Source: DASXMT01 sp963803065 (GTDB lineage: Bacteria > Actinomycetota > Acidimicrobiia > Acidimicrobiales > RAAP-2). Taken from it: DNA of 64,000 nt. A program made the position numbers and the translations under genes. Positions 50,051 through 58,649 of this stretch are shown here, piece by piece (the first letter of the stretch is position 1; each line of letters begins with the position of its first letter). A model generated the notes under the pieces. The model was not told the DNA's origin and made no database searches. It saw nothing but the letters and a program-made list of their open reading frames with translations. The stretch covers positions 254,460 to 318,459 of the forward strand of contig CAWDKW010000014.1 of the NCBI GenBank assembly GCA_963803065.1, written 5' to 3'.

Positions 50051-50893
50051 TCATGGCGCCACGCACTCGTTGCGGAGCGTCCCGATCCCCTCGATGGTGC
50101 TGGTGATGCGGTCACCGGGCCGGAGGTACTCGGGTGGCGTCCGGGCGTGGCCGACGCCGGCGGGCGTGCCGGTGAAGATGAGATCCCCGGGATAGAGGGT
50201 GACGATGGCCGAGAGCCTGCTCACGAGCTCCGGGACGGAGAAGATCAGCTCGGAGGTGCGGGCCAGCTGCACCTGGCGCCCGTTGACGTCGCACCCGATC
50301 TCGAGGTCGTCGGGGTCGTCGAGCTCGTCCGGGGTGACCAGCTCCGGCCCGATGGGCCCGAAGGCCGGAAACGACTTGCCCAGCGAGAACTGCGGCGCGG
50401 GAGGCCGGAGCTGCACCGTTCGCTCGGAGATGTCCTGGCCCACCGTGAGACCGGCGACATAGTCCCACCCCCGGCCCTTCGGGACGTGATGGGCGCTCCG
50501 GCCGATCACCGCTACCAGCTCCACCTCCCAGTCGACCGTCCCGCCGACGATGGGGATGTCCGAGCCCGGCCCGGCGATGCAACTGGGGAACTTGGTGAAG
50601 GCGGAGGGCTCCTCGGGGGCGGCGAAATTCGATTCGCCCACGTGGAGCTGGTAGTTGAGGGCGATGCCCAGCACCTGCCTGGGCCGGGGCACCGGGGCCA
50701 GACGTGAACCCGCCCGGCCGGGCCCGGGATCGGTGCCGGGGCCGGTGCCTTGCGCCCACGCCATCAGGTCATCCCAGACGTCGAAGCAGGCCTGAGGGTC
50801 GCTCGGCAACGCGCCGCCCGAGGCGTCGGCCACGTCGATAGGGGCGTCCGCCGCCAGTAGGTGCATCCGTCCGTCGATGTTGGCAAAGCGCAT
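50051..50893 (-). CDS. fumarylacetoacetate-hydrolase-family protein
   Basis: A 280-residue FAH-fold protein from ATG 50893, with AGGAGG eight bases upstream. LGIALNYQLHVGES, GTVDWEVELVAVIGRSAHHVP, DISERTVQLRPP...FSLGKSFPAFGPIGPELV and LIFTGTPAGVGHARTPPEYLRPGD form the metal site and C-terminal core. Members cleave C-C bonds of acylpyruvates or hydrate/decarboxylate muconate-derived acids. The same reading frame continues open upstream through a thioesterase-like domain, so a longer fused protein is possible. Confidence 0.9.
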   Translation of the reverse strand: MRFANIDGRMHLLAADAPIDVADASGGALPSDPQACFDVWDDLMAWAQGTGPGTDPGPGRAGSRLAPVPRPRQVLGIALNYQLHVGESNFAAPEEPSAFTKFPSCIAGPGSDIPIVGGTVDWEVELVAVIGRSAHHVPKGRGWDYVAGLTVGQDISERTVQLRPPAPQFSLGKSFPAFGPIGPELVTPDELDDPDDLEIGCDVNGRQVQLARTSELIFSVPELVSRLSAIVTLYPGDLIFTGTPAGVGHARTPPEYLRPGDRITSTIEGIGTLRNECVAP

Positions 50894-51367
50894 GGTCCGG
50901 GCCTCCTGTCGCTGGTCCCCTGTTGTCGCCCTCGCTCGGTGTGTCTCAGAGGACGGTAGCCTCGCGGCCCGCTGCACCCCTCCCGGTGGGGAAGTGGCGG
51001 GCGCGTCGGGGCCGTGCCGGATGAGGTCTTCCTCGCTCGTGTCCAAGAGGATCTCCCCCCGGGCACAGGCACGATCGCGTTGCCACACCGTAGCCGTGAC
51101 CATCGAGAAGGCCCGGCCGCCGTGGAGCAGGTCCACCGTGATGTCCATGTCCTCGTCGACCAGGACGGGCAGGGCGAACAGGCCGTGCGCCGACTTGATC
51201 GACTTCGTCCCCGAGTCGACGGAGGCCGCGGCCACCGTCATCTCGGCCAGCAGTTGGCCCCCGAAGACCACCCCGCGCTCGCCCAGTCCCGCGTTTGAGA
51301 AGCGGCATCGGCGCTCATCGACCTGTTCGAACTCCAGGACCGACACCAGATCCGTCACCGCGGCCAT
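50894..51367 (-). CDS. single-hotdog thioesterase-like domain, in frame with the FAH gene
   Basis: ATG 51367 follows GAGGGGGG and begins MAAVTDLVSVLEFEQVDE. The sequence GVVFGGQLLAEMTVAAASV and FALPVLVDEDMDITVDLLHGGRAFSMVTATVWQRD is the N-terminal hotdog of a TesB-like thioesterase. No stop follows; the frame passes through a 30-residue Arg/Pro/Thr linker straight into the FAH protein at 50893. TesB proteins normally have two hotdogs (about 290 residues), so this is either a truncated gene that lost its stop or a thioesterase-FAH fusion of 438 residues. Confidence 0.65.
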
Positions 51368-51428
51368 AGGCCCCCCTCTTCTGATCGCCGCCCAGCCCAG
51401 TGTGCCAGCCAGGTCGGCCGTTCTCAAT

Positions 51429-51442
51429 ACCAAACGATTGGT
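51429..51442. promoter_or_regulatory. candidate TetR-type operator, site 3
   Basis: ACCAAACGATTGGT, the reverse complement of the site at 19774, lies in the 290-bp divergent gap between the thioesterase/FAH genes and the acyl-CoA dehydrogenase pair. TTGACG (overlapping its right edge) and TAGAAA 18 bp on could form a rightward promoter that the regulator would block. Confidence 0.65.
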
Positions 51443-51555
51443 TGACGGAAGCCAGAGCGTGATGCTAGAAACGGCCAGGGGCGACGTGGGCCCGGTCCTC
51501 GGTCTTGCCGGACGTGGACGGGCCGGCGGCGGTGGACCCGATGGGGGAGCACACC

Positions 51556-51651
51556 ATGGTATCCGGAGTCCGAGGAGTTGGACGGGCTGCGTCCCGCGCC
51601 ACGCCGAGCCCCATCCCGGCCACGAGGACGGGGCCAGGGGCCGGTAGCTAG
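51556..51651 (+). CDS. 31-codon leader ORF before the acyl-CoA dehydrogenase
   Basis: ATG 51556 follows GGGGGAG. The peptide starts MVSGVRGVGRAASR and ends at TAG 51649-51651, eight bases before the CTG that appears to start the dehydrogenase. It has no domain. It may couple translation to that weak start. Confidence 0.35.
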   Translation: MVSGVRGVGRAASRATPSPIPATRTGPGAGS

Positions 51652-51659
51652 AACGGTCA

Positions 51660-52829
51660 CTGGACTTCGAATTCAGCGCCGACGAGCACGCCTTCCGGAA
51701 AGAGGTCCAGGCCTTCCTCGACGCCGAGCTTCCTTCCGATAAGGCCTTCAACCACGAGTTCAACGAGGACGCCGACCTGTGGGCGTTTGCTTTCGAGTTC
51801 ACCAAGAAGGTCGGGGCCCGGGGCTGGATCGGGCTGACCTGGCCGGTCGAGTACGGCGGCCTGGGCCGGTCCCAGGCCGAACGACTGATCCTGGCCGAGG
51901 AGTTCACCGCCCGCGACGCGCCGCTGGTGAACATGATCGGCTGGGGGCTGGCCGCCGGCGCGCTCTTGGTCGGGGGAACCGATGAGCAGAAGAAACGCTT
52001 CCTTCCCGGGATAGCCGCGTTCGACCGGTTCTGGGCCGAAGGGCTGACCGAGCCCGACTCCGGATCGGACCTGGCATCGCTCTCGACCCGGGCCGAGCGC
52101 GACGGGGACGACTGGATCGTCACCGGGCAGAAGACGTACACGACCTGGGGTCATCACGCCGACGTGATGTTCCTCGCCGCCCGCACCGACCCGGACGCGC
52201 CTCCGCACCGTGGGATCAGCGTCTTCTGCCTCGACCTGAAGGCGCCCGGCGTGTCCCTCTCCCCGCTGTACAACATGGCCGGCGGCCGGCAGAACCACAC
52301 CTTCTTCGACGGCGTCCGTGTGCCGGGCACCATGCTGATCGGCGAAGAGGGCCACGGGTGGGGCTACATCATGAACGCCTTCTACGCCGGGGGCGGGCTG
52401 GGTGCCCGTCACGCCGAGATGCGGCTGATGCTCAACGAGGTAGTCGAGCACTGCAAGGTGACGACCAGGAACGGCGTGTCGTTGATCAAGGACCCGATCG
52501 TGCGCTCACAGCTGGCCGAGCTCGAGCTGATGGTCGAGACCGAGCGCCTCCTCACCTACGAGTCGCTGAGCAACGCCACCAACGGCCGCCCCCCTCGCTT
52601 CGGTGGTGCCCTCGGGGTGGTCGTCTCCAAGGAGCACAAGCCGCTGTTCGGCCAGATCATCACCCAGATCGTCGGGCCGCTGGCCCAACTGAGACAGGGG
52701 AGCCGCTGGGCGCCGGTCGACGGCGGGCCCGAGGCCTGGTACCGGTGGTCCTACGCCAACCACGCCGGCGGCACGTCCCAGGTCAAGCGCATGGTGTTGG
52801 CCACCCGCGGGCTGGGGTTGCCCCGTTGA
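51660..52829 (+). CDS. acyl-CoA dehydrogenase, apparent CTG start
   Basis: Homology begins at LDFEFSADEHAFRKEVQAFLDAELP, encoded from CTG 51660. An in-frame stop lies at 51645, and the first ATG/GTG/TTG downstream is GTG 51927, deep inside the domain, so a CTG start or a lost ATG is required. About 390 residues. Blocks: GWIGLTWPVEYGGLGRSQAERLILAEEF, GLTEPDSGSDLASLSTRA (flavin loop), GQKTYTTWGHHAD and C-terminal HAGGTSQVKRMVLATRGLGLPR. It forms a pair with the next gene, the second such pair in the island. Confidence 0.88.
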   Translation: MDFEFSADEHAFRKEVQAFLDAELPSDKAFNHEFNEDADLWAFAFEFTKKVGARGWIGLTWPVEYGGLGRSQAERLILAEEFTARDAPLVNMIGWGLAAGALLVGGTDEQKKRFLPGIAAFDRFWAEGLTEPDSGSDLASLSTRAERDGDDWIVTGQKTYTTWGHHADVMFLAARTDPDAPPHRGISVFCLDLKAPGVSLSPLYNMAGGRQNHTFFDGVRVPGTMLIGEEGHGWGYIMNAFYAGGGLGARHAEMRLMLNEVVEHCKVTTRNGVSLIKDPIVRSQLAELELMVETERLLTYESLSNATNGRPPRFGGALGVVVSKEHKPLFGQIITQIVGPLAQLRQGSRWAPVDGGPEAWYRWSYANHAGGTSQVKRMVLATRGLGLPR

Positions 52830-52850
52830 GCGCCCCGGGGAGGCTCTAGC

Positions 52851-53972
52851 ATGGACACCACGCTCGACCGCGGCCATGAGGAGCTGGGCCGGATCGCCCG
52901 GCAGCTCTTCGAAGCCCGCTGCCCGCTGGCCACCGTCCGCCGGCTCGAAGGGGACAGCCTCGGTTACCTTCCCTCCCTCTGGGCCGAGATGGCCGGGCTG
53001 GACTGGTTGGGTCTCACCTATCCCGAGGGGCAGGGGGGCTCGGGCGGGACCGTGGTGGACCTGAGCGTGATCTATCAGGAGCTCGGGCGGGCGCTCGTGC
53101 CCAGTCCCCACCTGGCCTCGGCCGTCATGGCGGGAGAGGCGCTGGTCCGAGACCGGAGCGGCCGCTTCGACGACCTGGTGGCGTCGATGGTGGCCGGCGA
53201 TGCCATCGTCGTGCCCGCCCTCACCGAGCCCGACGCCGGTTTCGGGCCCGACGCCGTGACGACACCCGCTCGGGCCACGCCGGCCGGGTACCGGATCCAC
53301 GGGAGCAAGGTGCTGGTGCCCTACGCCCACGTGGCCACATGGCTGCTGGTGGCCACGCGTACGGAGGCCCCACCCGATGGGGTCACCCTGTTCCTGGTGG
53401 ACCCGGCGGCCGAGGGGGTGGATGTGACGGCCATGGCCAACATCGCCGATGCCCCCCTGTTCGAGGTCAGCTTCGATCAGGTGCTCGTCCCGCCGGCGCG
53501 AGTGGTGGGCGAGATCGGCCGAGGTTGGTCCGTGCTCGGGCCGGCACTCGACCGAGCCACCGTGTTGCGCTGCGCCGAGATCGTCGGGGCCGGGAAGGCC
53601 CTGCTCGAGCTCTCGGTGGCCTACGCCCAGGAACGAAAGCAATTCGGGCGGCCGATCGGGCAATTCCAGGCCGTTCAGTACCTGTGCACCGACATCGCCA
53701 TCGACACCCACCTGACCGAGCTCCTCTGCCACCAGGCGGCATGGCGGCTCGACGCCGGCCTGCCCGCCCGCCGCGAGGTGTCCCTGGCCAAGGCGTACGC
53801 CAGCCGGGCCGTCCAGCGGATCGTGCACCGCGCCCATGAGGTCCATGCCGGCGTGGCCTTCATGGTCGAAGCGGATGTCCAGCTGTACACCCGGCGAGCC
53901 AAGCACTGGGAGTTCGACCTGGGTGAGGCCCGCTACCACGACGACGTGGTCGCCGCCGGGCTCGAGGTGTGA
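52851..53972 (+). CDS. acyl-CoA dehydrogenase, pair partner
   Basis: A 373-residue acyl-CoA dehydrogenase from ATG 52851, 21 bp after its partner. LDWLGLTYPEGQGGSGGTVVDLSVIYQELGRALVPSPHL, ALTEPDAGFG and YAQERKQFGRPIGQFQAVQYLCTDIAIDTHL are clear; the C-terminus lacks the usual HGGxG motif (here HAGVAFMVEADVQLYTRRAKHWEF), a common feature of the non-FAD-binding half in alpha2-beta2 enzymes. Probable heteromer with the protein at 51660. Confidence 0.9.
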   Translation: MDTTLDRGHEELGRIARQLFEARCPLATVRRLEGDSLGYLPSLWAEMAGLDWLGLTYPEGQGGSGGTVVDLSVIYQELGRALVPSPHLASAVMAGEALVRDRSGRFDDLVASMVAGDAIVVPALTEPDAGFGPDAVTTPARATPAGYRIHGSKVLVPYAHVATWLLVATRTEAPPDGVTLFLVDPAAEGVDVTAMANIADAPLFEVSFDQVLVPPARVVGEIGRGWSVLGPALDRATVLRCAEIVGAGKALLELSVAYAQERKQFGRPIGQFQAVQYLCTDIAIDTHLTELLCHQAAWRLDAGLPARREVSLAKAYASRAVQRIVHRAHEVHAGVAFMVEADVQLYTRRAKHWEFDLGEARYHDDVVAAGLEV

Positions 53973-54045
53973 GACCCAGGGTCGGCGACCGGCGGGCCCA
54001 GAGGGCCGGCCACCCGATCGGCAACGACGACAGGAGGGCGAACTG

Positions 54046-55293
54046 ATGGCAGAGCGAAAAAGGGCGACGACGAAGGGCTACGACCTCGACTGGATCGTGT
54101 CGGTCGATGACCACGTGATCGAGCCGGGCACCGTCTGGACCGACCGGCTCCCGAAGAAGTACCAAGACGTCGGTCCTCGCATCATCGCCGAGGCCGACGG
54201 TCAGGAGTACTGGGTCTACGAGGACACCAAGCAGGTCACTGGGGGCCTGGGCGCCACCGCCGGGCGCCCGCCCGAGGACATCACGGTGGAGGGTTATCCC
54301 TACAGCGAGATGCGCCCGGGGTGCTACGACCCCAAGGCCAGGTTGGCCGACATGAACGAGGCCGGCGTGCTGGCCTCCCTCAATTTCCCGTCGATCCCGC
54401 GGTTTTGCGGCCAGCTGTTCTGGGAGGCCAAGGACAAGGACCTGGCCCTCCTGTGCGTGCGGGCGTACAACGACTGGATGATCGACGAGTGGTGCGGCAC
54501 CGACCCCGGTCGCTACATCCCCTTGACCATCATCCCGCTGTGGGACCCGCAGCTGGCGGTCAAGGAGATCGAGCGCACCGCGGCCAAGGGCTCGCACTCG
54601 TTCTGCTTCTCGGAGAACTTCGAGCCGCTCGGGCTCCCCACCATCCACGACCCAAGCGGGTACTGGAAGCCGGTCATCGCCGCGGCCGAGGACAACGAGC
54701 AGGTGTTGTCCATCCACATCGGGTCCTCGTCCACCATGTACAAGATCGCCTCGAACTCGCCGTTCATGGCCAATATGTCCATGGGGGCCATCCGCCCGGC
54801 GGCCTGCATGCTGTCGTGGATCTTCTCGGGCCTGTTCCAGGAGTTCACCAGGGTCAAGATCGCCCTGTCCGAGGGCAGCATCGGCTGGATCCCCTGGTTC
54901 TTGGAGCGGTCCAAGCAGGTCCTCGAGACCCAGCGCCACTGGGTGGCCAAGGGACTGCAGTACGGGGGCAACGGTGCCGAGGGTGCCCATGCCGTCTTCG
55001 GAGGCGAAGCCGACGTCTTCAAGATCGACGTCTACGAGGACTACCGGAACCACTTCTACGGCTGCTTCATCGACGATGCCACCGGGCTGGGGATGCTCGA
55101 TGTGGTCGGTGAGGACAACGTGATGATCGAGATGGACTATCCGCACTCGGACACCACGTGGCCGCACTCGATCAAGCTGGCCCACGAGCGCCTCAACCAC
55201 GCCAAGCTGCCCGAGGAGCTCCAGTACAAGATCCTTCGGGGCAATGCCGAGAAGCTCTACCAGTTCACGCCGGCCGAGCCACCGGCCCTGTAG
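54046..55293 (+). CDS. amidohydrolase-2 family metal-dependent hydrolase
   Basis: A 415-residue protein from ATG 54046 behind AGGAGGG. SVDDHVIEPGTVWTDRLPKKY carries the N-terminal metal motif of the amidohydrolase-2 family, and MLDVVGEDNVMIEMDYPHSDTTWPHS carries the D-Y-P-H block near the C-terminus that holds the catalytic Asp. It is a distant relative, not a copy, of the duplicated amidohydrolases at 18535 and 61542. Expected to hydrolyse or decarboxylate a ring-derived acid. It is part of the co-directional run with the acyl-CoA dehydrogenase pair. Confidence 0.88.
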   Translation: MAERKRATTKGYDLDWIVSVDDHVIEPGTVWTDRLPKKYQDVGPRIIAEADGQEYWVYEDTKQVTGGLGATAGRPPEDITVEGYPYSEMRPGCYDPKARLADMNEAGVLASLNFPSIPRFCGQLFWEAKDKDLALLCVRAYNDWMIDEWCGTDPGRYIPLTIIPLWDPQLAVKEIERTAAKGSHSFCFSENFEPLGLPTIHDPSGYWKPVIAAAEDNEQVLSIHIGSSSTMYKIASNSPFMANMSMGAIRPAACMLSWIFSGLFQEFTRVKIALSEGSIGWIPWFLERSKQVLETQRHWVAKGLQYGGNGAEGAHAVFGGEADVFKIDVYEDYRNHFYGCFIDDATGLGMLDVVGEDNVMIEMDYPHSDTTWPHSIKLAHERLNHAKLPEELQYKILRGNAEKLYQFTPAEPPAL

Positions 55294-55320
55294 CGGCAAC
55301 GGAGAGGGCACGACACACCA

Positions 55321-56517
55321 GTGCCTGATACGGAGACGCGCCGGGGAACGGTGGAGGTTGCCGCCTTTCGAGTCGACGTCGACGCGTCGGTCATCGAAGA
55401 CCTCGTCTCCCGCCTGGCCCGGAGCCGGCTGGCCGAGGAGCCTGCCGGTTCCGGCTGGGACTACGGGACCAGTGCCGCCTACCTGGCCGAGCTGGTCGAG
55501 TACTGGCACACCGACTTCGATTGGTTCGAGCACCAGGAGCGGCTGAACGAGCTGCCCCAGTTCCGGGCCCGGGTCGACGGGGTGTCTGTCCATTTCGCCC
55601 ACCTTCGGGGTCGGGGCCCGAGCCCGATGCCGCTGGTGCTCGTGCACGGCTGGCCCAGCGGATACCTGGAGATGACCAAGCTGGCCCCCCTGTTGGCCGA
55701 CCCGGGCGCCAGCGGCGGCGACGTCGGCGACGCCTTCGATGTCATCGTGCCCTCGCTGCCAGGGTTCGGGTTCTCGGGACCGACCGGCGTCCGCCGGTTC
55801 GGGTATCACCGGACTGCTGCCGCCCTGCACACCGTGATGGCCGCCGGGCTGGGATATGACCGCTATGGCCTGCACGGTACCGGCCTGGGTGCGTACGTGA
55901 ACGGCTGGATGGCCTTCGCCCAACCCGATGCCGTGGTCGGCGTGCACACCCACGATCCCGCCCTCATGCCGTTGGCCTCCTTCGAGCCGCCGGCCCCACC
56001 GCCGACCGAGGCCGAGCTGGCCTTCGCTGCCTACGCCAAGGAGTGGTCGTCGGCTGAAGGGGCCTACGCCCAACTGCACCGGACCAAGCCCCAGAGCATC
56101 GGTCACGCCCTCAACGACTCTCCGGCCGGCCTGGCCTCGTGGCTCGTCGAGAAGCACCGGTCCTGGAGCGACTGCTCGGGCGACCTCGAGCGCCGCTACA
56201 GCAAGGACGAGATCCTCACCAGCGCCACCACCTACTGGGTGACCGGCACCATCACCTCGTCGTTGCGCGCCTACTACGAGCGCGTGACGGCCGATCCCCC
56301 CATGGAGCCGGGCCGTCGGCTGCCGGTGCCCACCGGTGTGGCCATGCCGCGGTTCGAGCCGTCCTTCCCCCCTCGGCGCGCACCCCGGGAGATGATCGAC
56401 CGTGTGCATGACGTGCGCCACTGGGTCGACCTGCCCTCGGGTGGGCACTTCGCCTCCTGGGAGGAGCCCGAGGCGGTGGCCGAGAGCATCAGGGCGTTCT
56501 TTCGCCCGCTGCGGTGA
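55321..56517 (+). CDS. epoxide-hydrolase-like alpha/beta hydrolase lacking its nucleophile
   Basis: A 398-residue protein (GTG 55321) with the N-terminal EHN domain (VEVAAFRVDVDASVIEDLVSRL; YWHTDFDWFEHQERLNELPQF) and an alpha/beta-hydrolase core (LVLVHGWPSGYLEM oxyanion region; FGYHRTAAALHTVM; YWVTGTITSSLRAYYE with the lid tyrosine; GGHFASWEEPEAV with H376). The nucleophile elbow, normally GGDWG, reads GTGLG (residues 186-190), so Asp is replaced by G188. This should abolish classical epoxide hydrolysis; a changed function or inactive homolog are the alternatives. Confidence 0.85.
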   Translation: MPDTETRRGTVEVAAFRVDVDASVIEDLVSRLARSRLAEEPAGSGWDYGTSAAYLAELVEYWHTDFDWFEHQERLNELPQFRARVDGVSVHFAHLRGRGPSPMPLVLVHGWPSGYLEMTKLAPLLADPGASGGDVGDAFDVIVPSLPGFGFSGPTGVRRFGYHRTAAALHTVMAAGLGYDRYGLHGTGLGAYVNGWMAFAQPDAVVGVHTHDPALMPLASFEPPAPPPTEAELAFAAYAKEWSSAEGAYAQLHRTKPQSIGHALNDSPAGLASWLVEKHRSWSDCSGDLERRYSKDEILTSATTYWVTGTITSSLRAYYERVTADPPMEPGRRLPVPTGVAMPRFEPSFPPRRAPREMIDRVHDVRHWVDLPSGGHFASWEEPEAVAESIRAFFRPLR

Positions 56518-56545
56518 GGCGTATTCCGATCCCGAACGAGGAGGC

Positions 56546-57652
56546 ATGATGCCCGAACAGGCGAACTTCGTTGTCCAGACCAAGCCCGAGCACTACGAGG
56601 TCCGAGAAGCTCCTCTTCCCGACATCGGCGCCGACGACGCGTTGTTGGCCCTGGAGGGCTGCGGTGTCTGCGGCACCGATGTGGAGGTGTTCGAAGGGGC
56701 GTTGGGCGATCGCTATCCGATCGTGCCCGGTCATGAGCCGTTCGGCCGCATCCTGGCCATCGGCCGGGCGGCCAAGGCCAAATGGAACGTGGGGGAGGGG
56801 GACCGGGTGGCGGTGCACTCCACCTTGACCTGTGGTCGCTGCCGCACCTGCCGGGCCGGGCTGCGAGGGTGCACGGCCCCGGAGTTCGCCGACTCAACCA
56901 TCTACGGGTTCCGCTCTCCCGACGTCGCGCCGGCCCTGTGGGGCGGGTTCGCGTCGCACCTGTATCTCGCGCCAGAGGCCATCGTCGTCCCCATGTCGCC
57001 TGGCATCAGTGTCGCTACCGCATCGCTGTTCAACGTCATGTCCAACGGCGTTGACTGGGTCCTCGACGTGGGCGGCTTCCGCGCCGGCATGTCGATCGCC
57101 ATCCTGGGCCCCGGCCCCCGGGGGATCGCATCGGTGATCGCGGCATCGGCGGCCGGGGCCAGCGAGATCGCCGTGACGGGCCTGGCCGTGGACGCTGATC
57201 GCCTGAGCCTGGCCGAAGAGATGGGCGCCGACCATGCCCTCGACGTGACCGAGGGCCCGGTCGTGGACCAGGTGCTCGGGGCGATGTCCGCCCCTCCGGA
57301 CCTGGTGATCGACTGCACGCCGATGTCACTGAGCTCGGTGACCGACGCAGTGCGCATCGCCGGACGCAAGGGCACCGTGGTGCTGGCCGGCATGAAGGGG
57401 CCGAACGGCCTGGCCGAGATCCCTGTGGACCTGGTCTCGACCAAGCAGATCACGCTGAAGGGTGCGGTGTCGCGGTCTCTGGCCTCGATGGAGTACGCCA
57501 TCTCTTTGCTCGAGTCCTCCCTCACGTCGACGCGGTGGCCCTTCGAGACCTTCGCCAGCGACGCCTATCCGATCGAGCGGGCCGAGGAGGGGCTGCGGGC
57601 TCTGATCGGCCCCGACAAGCCCATGCACGTCCGGATCGTCCCGGGGGCCTGA
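56546..57652 (+). CDS. zinc-containing alcohol dehydrogenase (MDR)
   Basis: A 368-residue medium-chain dehydrogenase; ATG 56546 and 56549 follow GAGGAGG. It has the catalytic zinc region ALEGCGVCGTDVEVFEG and PGHEPFGRIL, a structural zinc loop CGRCRTCRAGLRGC, and the NAD loop SIAILGPGPRGIASVIAAS. The loop GPGPRG is a variant of GxGxxG with the spacing of this branch. It oxidises an alcohol to aldehyde or ketone. Co-directional with the epoxide-hydrolase-like gene and the lactonase-like gene, which starts one base after its stop. Confidence 0.9.
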   Translation: MMPEQANFVVQTKPEHYEVREAPLPDIGADDALLALEGCGVCGTDVEVFEGALGDRYPIVPGHEPFGRILAIGRAAKAKWNVGEGDRVAVHSTLTCGRCRTCRAGLRGCTAPEFADSTIYGFRSPDVAPALWGGFASHLYLAPEAIVVPMSPGISVATASLFNVMSNGVDWVLDVGGFRAGMSIAILGPGPRGIASVIAASAAGASEIAVTGLAVDADRLSLAEEMGADHALDVTEGPVVDQVLGAMSAPPDLVIDCTPMSLSSVTDAVRIAGRKGTVVLAGMKGPNGLAEIPVDLVSTKQITLKGAVSRSLASMEYAISLLESSLTSTRWPFETFASDAYPIERAEEGLRALIGPDKPMHVRIVPGA

Positions 57653-57653
57653 G

Positions 57654-58580
57654 GTGGTTCCCACCGCCCCGGCTGTCGCCACCGTCGTCCTCGACGACGT
57701 GACCGTGATGGCCGAGGGCCTCTCGTTCCCCGAGGGGCCCGTGGCCTATGGCGATGGAAGCGTGTTGGTCACCGAGATCGAGGCGGGCCGGGTGACACGG
57801 GTCGCGTCCGACGGTGAGAAAGAGGTGGTGGCCACGTGCGGCGGTGGGCCGAATGGGGCGGCGGTGGGCCCAGACGGGGCGCTGTACGTCTGCAACAACG
57901 GCGGCCGGTTTGCCGACGGGAACTGGAAGGGCGGCTGGGTGGAGCGGGTGGACCTGTCCTCCGGGTCGGTCGACGTGCTCTACACCCATGACGGCGACCG
58001 TCGTCTCTCGGGCCCCAACGACATCGTGTTCGACCGGACGGGCGCGTTCTGGTTCACCGACACGGGCAAGTTCCAGGGCCGCCAGCGCGACGTGGGGTCG
58101 ATCTACTACGCCACCATCGACGGAAACACCTTGGAGGAGGTGGTCTTCCCGGCCGAGAGCCCAAACGGCATCGGCATCGCTCCCGATGGGGGCACCCTGT
58201 ACTACGCCGAAACCGTGACCGCCCGGCTCCGGGCCCGCCGGATCACCGGTGCGGGGGAGCTGGCTCCCCTCGAGGGGCACGGCGCGGCCTCGGTCGTCTG
58301 CACCCTGCCCGGCTTGCAGGGATTCGACTCCCTGGCCATCGATGCCGTCGGCAATGTCTGCGTCGCCACCCTGGTGACCGGAGGCATCGCCTCAGTCGCG
58401 CCCGACGGTGCAAGCCTCACGCAGTACCTTCTGCCGCCCGGGCTCGAGGACCACATGACCACCAACCTGTGCTTCGGCGGTCCCGGGCTGACCACCGCGT
58501 TCATCACGCTGGGCACGACTGGCCGGCTGGTGTCGTGCCCGTGGCCGGTGCCCGGGCTGGGCCTGGCCTTCAACTGCTGA
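57654..58580 (+). CDS. SMP-30/gluconolactonase-like beta-propeller hydrolase
   Basis: A 308-residue six-bladed propeller protein starting at GTG 57654, directly after the dehydrogenase stop. LSFPEGPVAYGDGSVLVTEIEAGRV (first metal Glu), GGGPNGAAVGPDGALYVCNNGG, LSGPNDIVFDRTGAFWFTDTGKF and SPNGIGIAPDGGTLYYAET are the SMP-30 metal-site repeats. Expected to open a lactone; fits a dehydrogenase-plus-lactonase step following ring oxygenation. The lactone is not identified. Confidence 0.88.
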   Translation: MVPTAPAVATVVLDDVTVMAEGLSFPEGPVAYGDGSVLVTEIEAGRVTRVASDGEKEVVATCGGGPNGAAVGPDGALYVCNNGGRFADGNWKGGWVERVDLSSGSVDVLYTHDGDRRLSGPNDIVFDRTGAFWFTDTGKFQGRQRDVGSIYYATIDGNTLEEVVFPAESPNGIGIAPDGGTLYYAETVTARLRARRITGAGELAPLEGHGAASVVCTLPGLQGFDSLAIDAVGNVCVATLVTGGIASVAPDGASLTQYLLPPGLEDHMTTNLCFGGPGLTTAFITLGTTGRLVSCPWPVPGLGLAFNC

Positions 58581-58649
58581 CCGGCAATCCGGGTGCCGCT
58601 CGGCGGCTACCATCCCACGGTACGGGACACCACCGGGTCTGGGGGAGGA

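Noticed and set aside
53860..56583. 907-codon minus-strand open frame opposite the amidohydrolase and epoxide-hydrolase-like genes
   Set aside because: Antisense shadow of well-supported genes, with no recognisable domain or ribosome-binding site.
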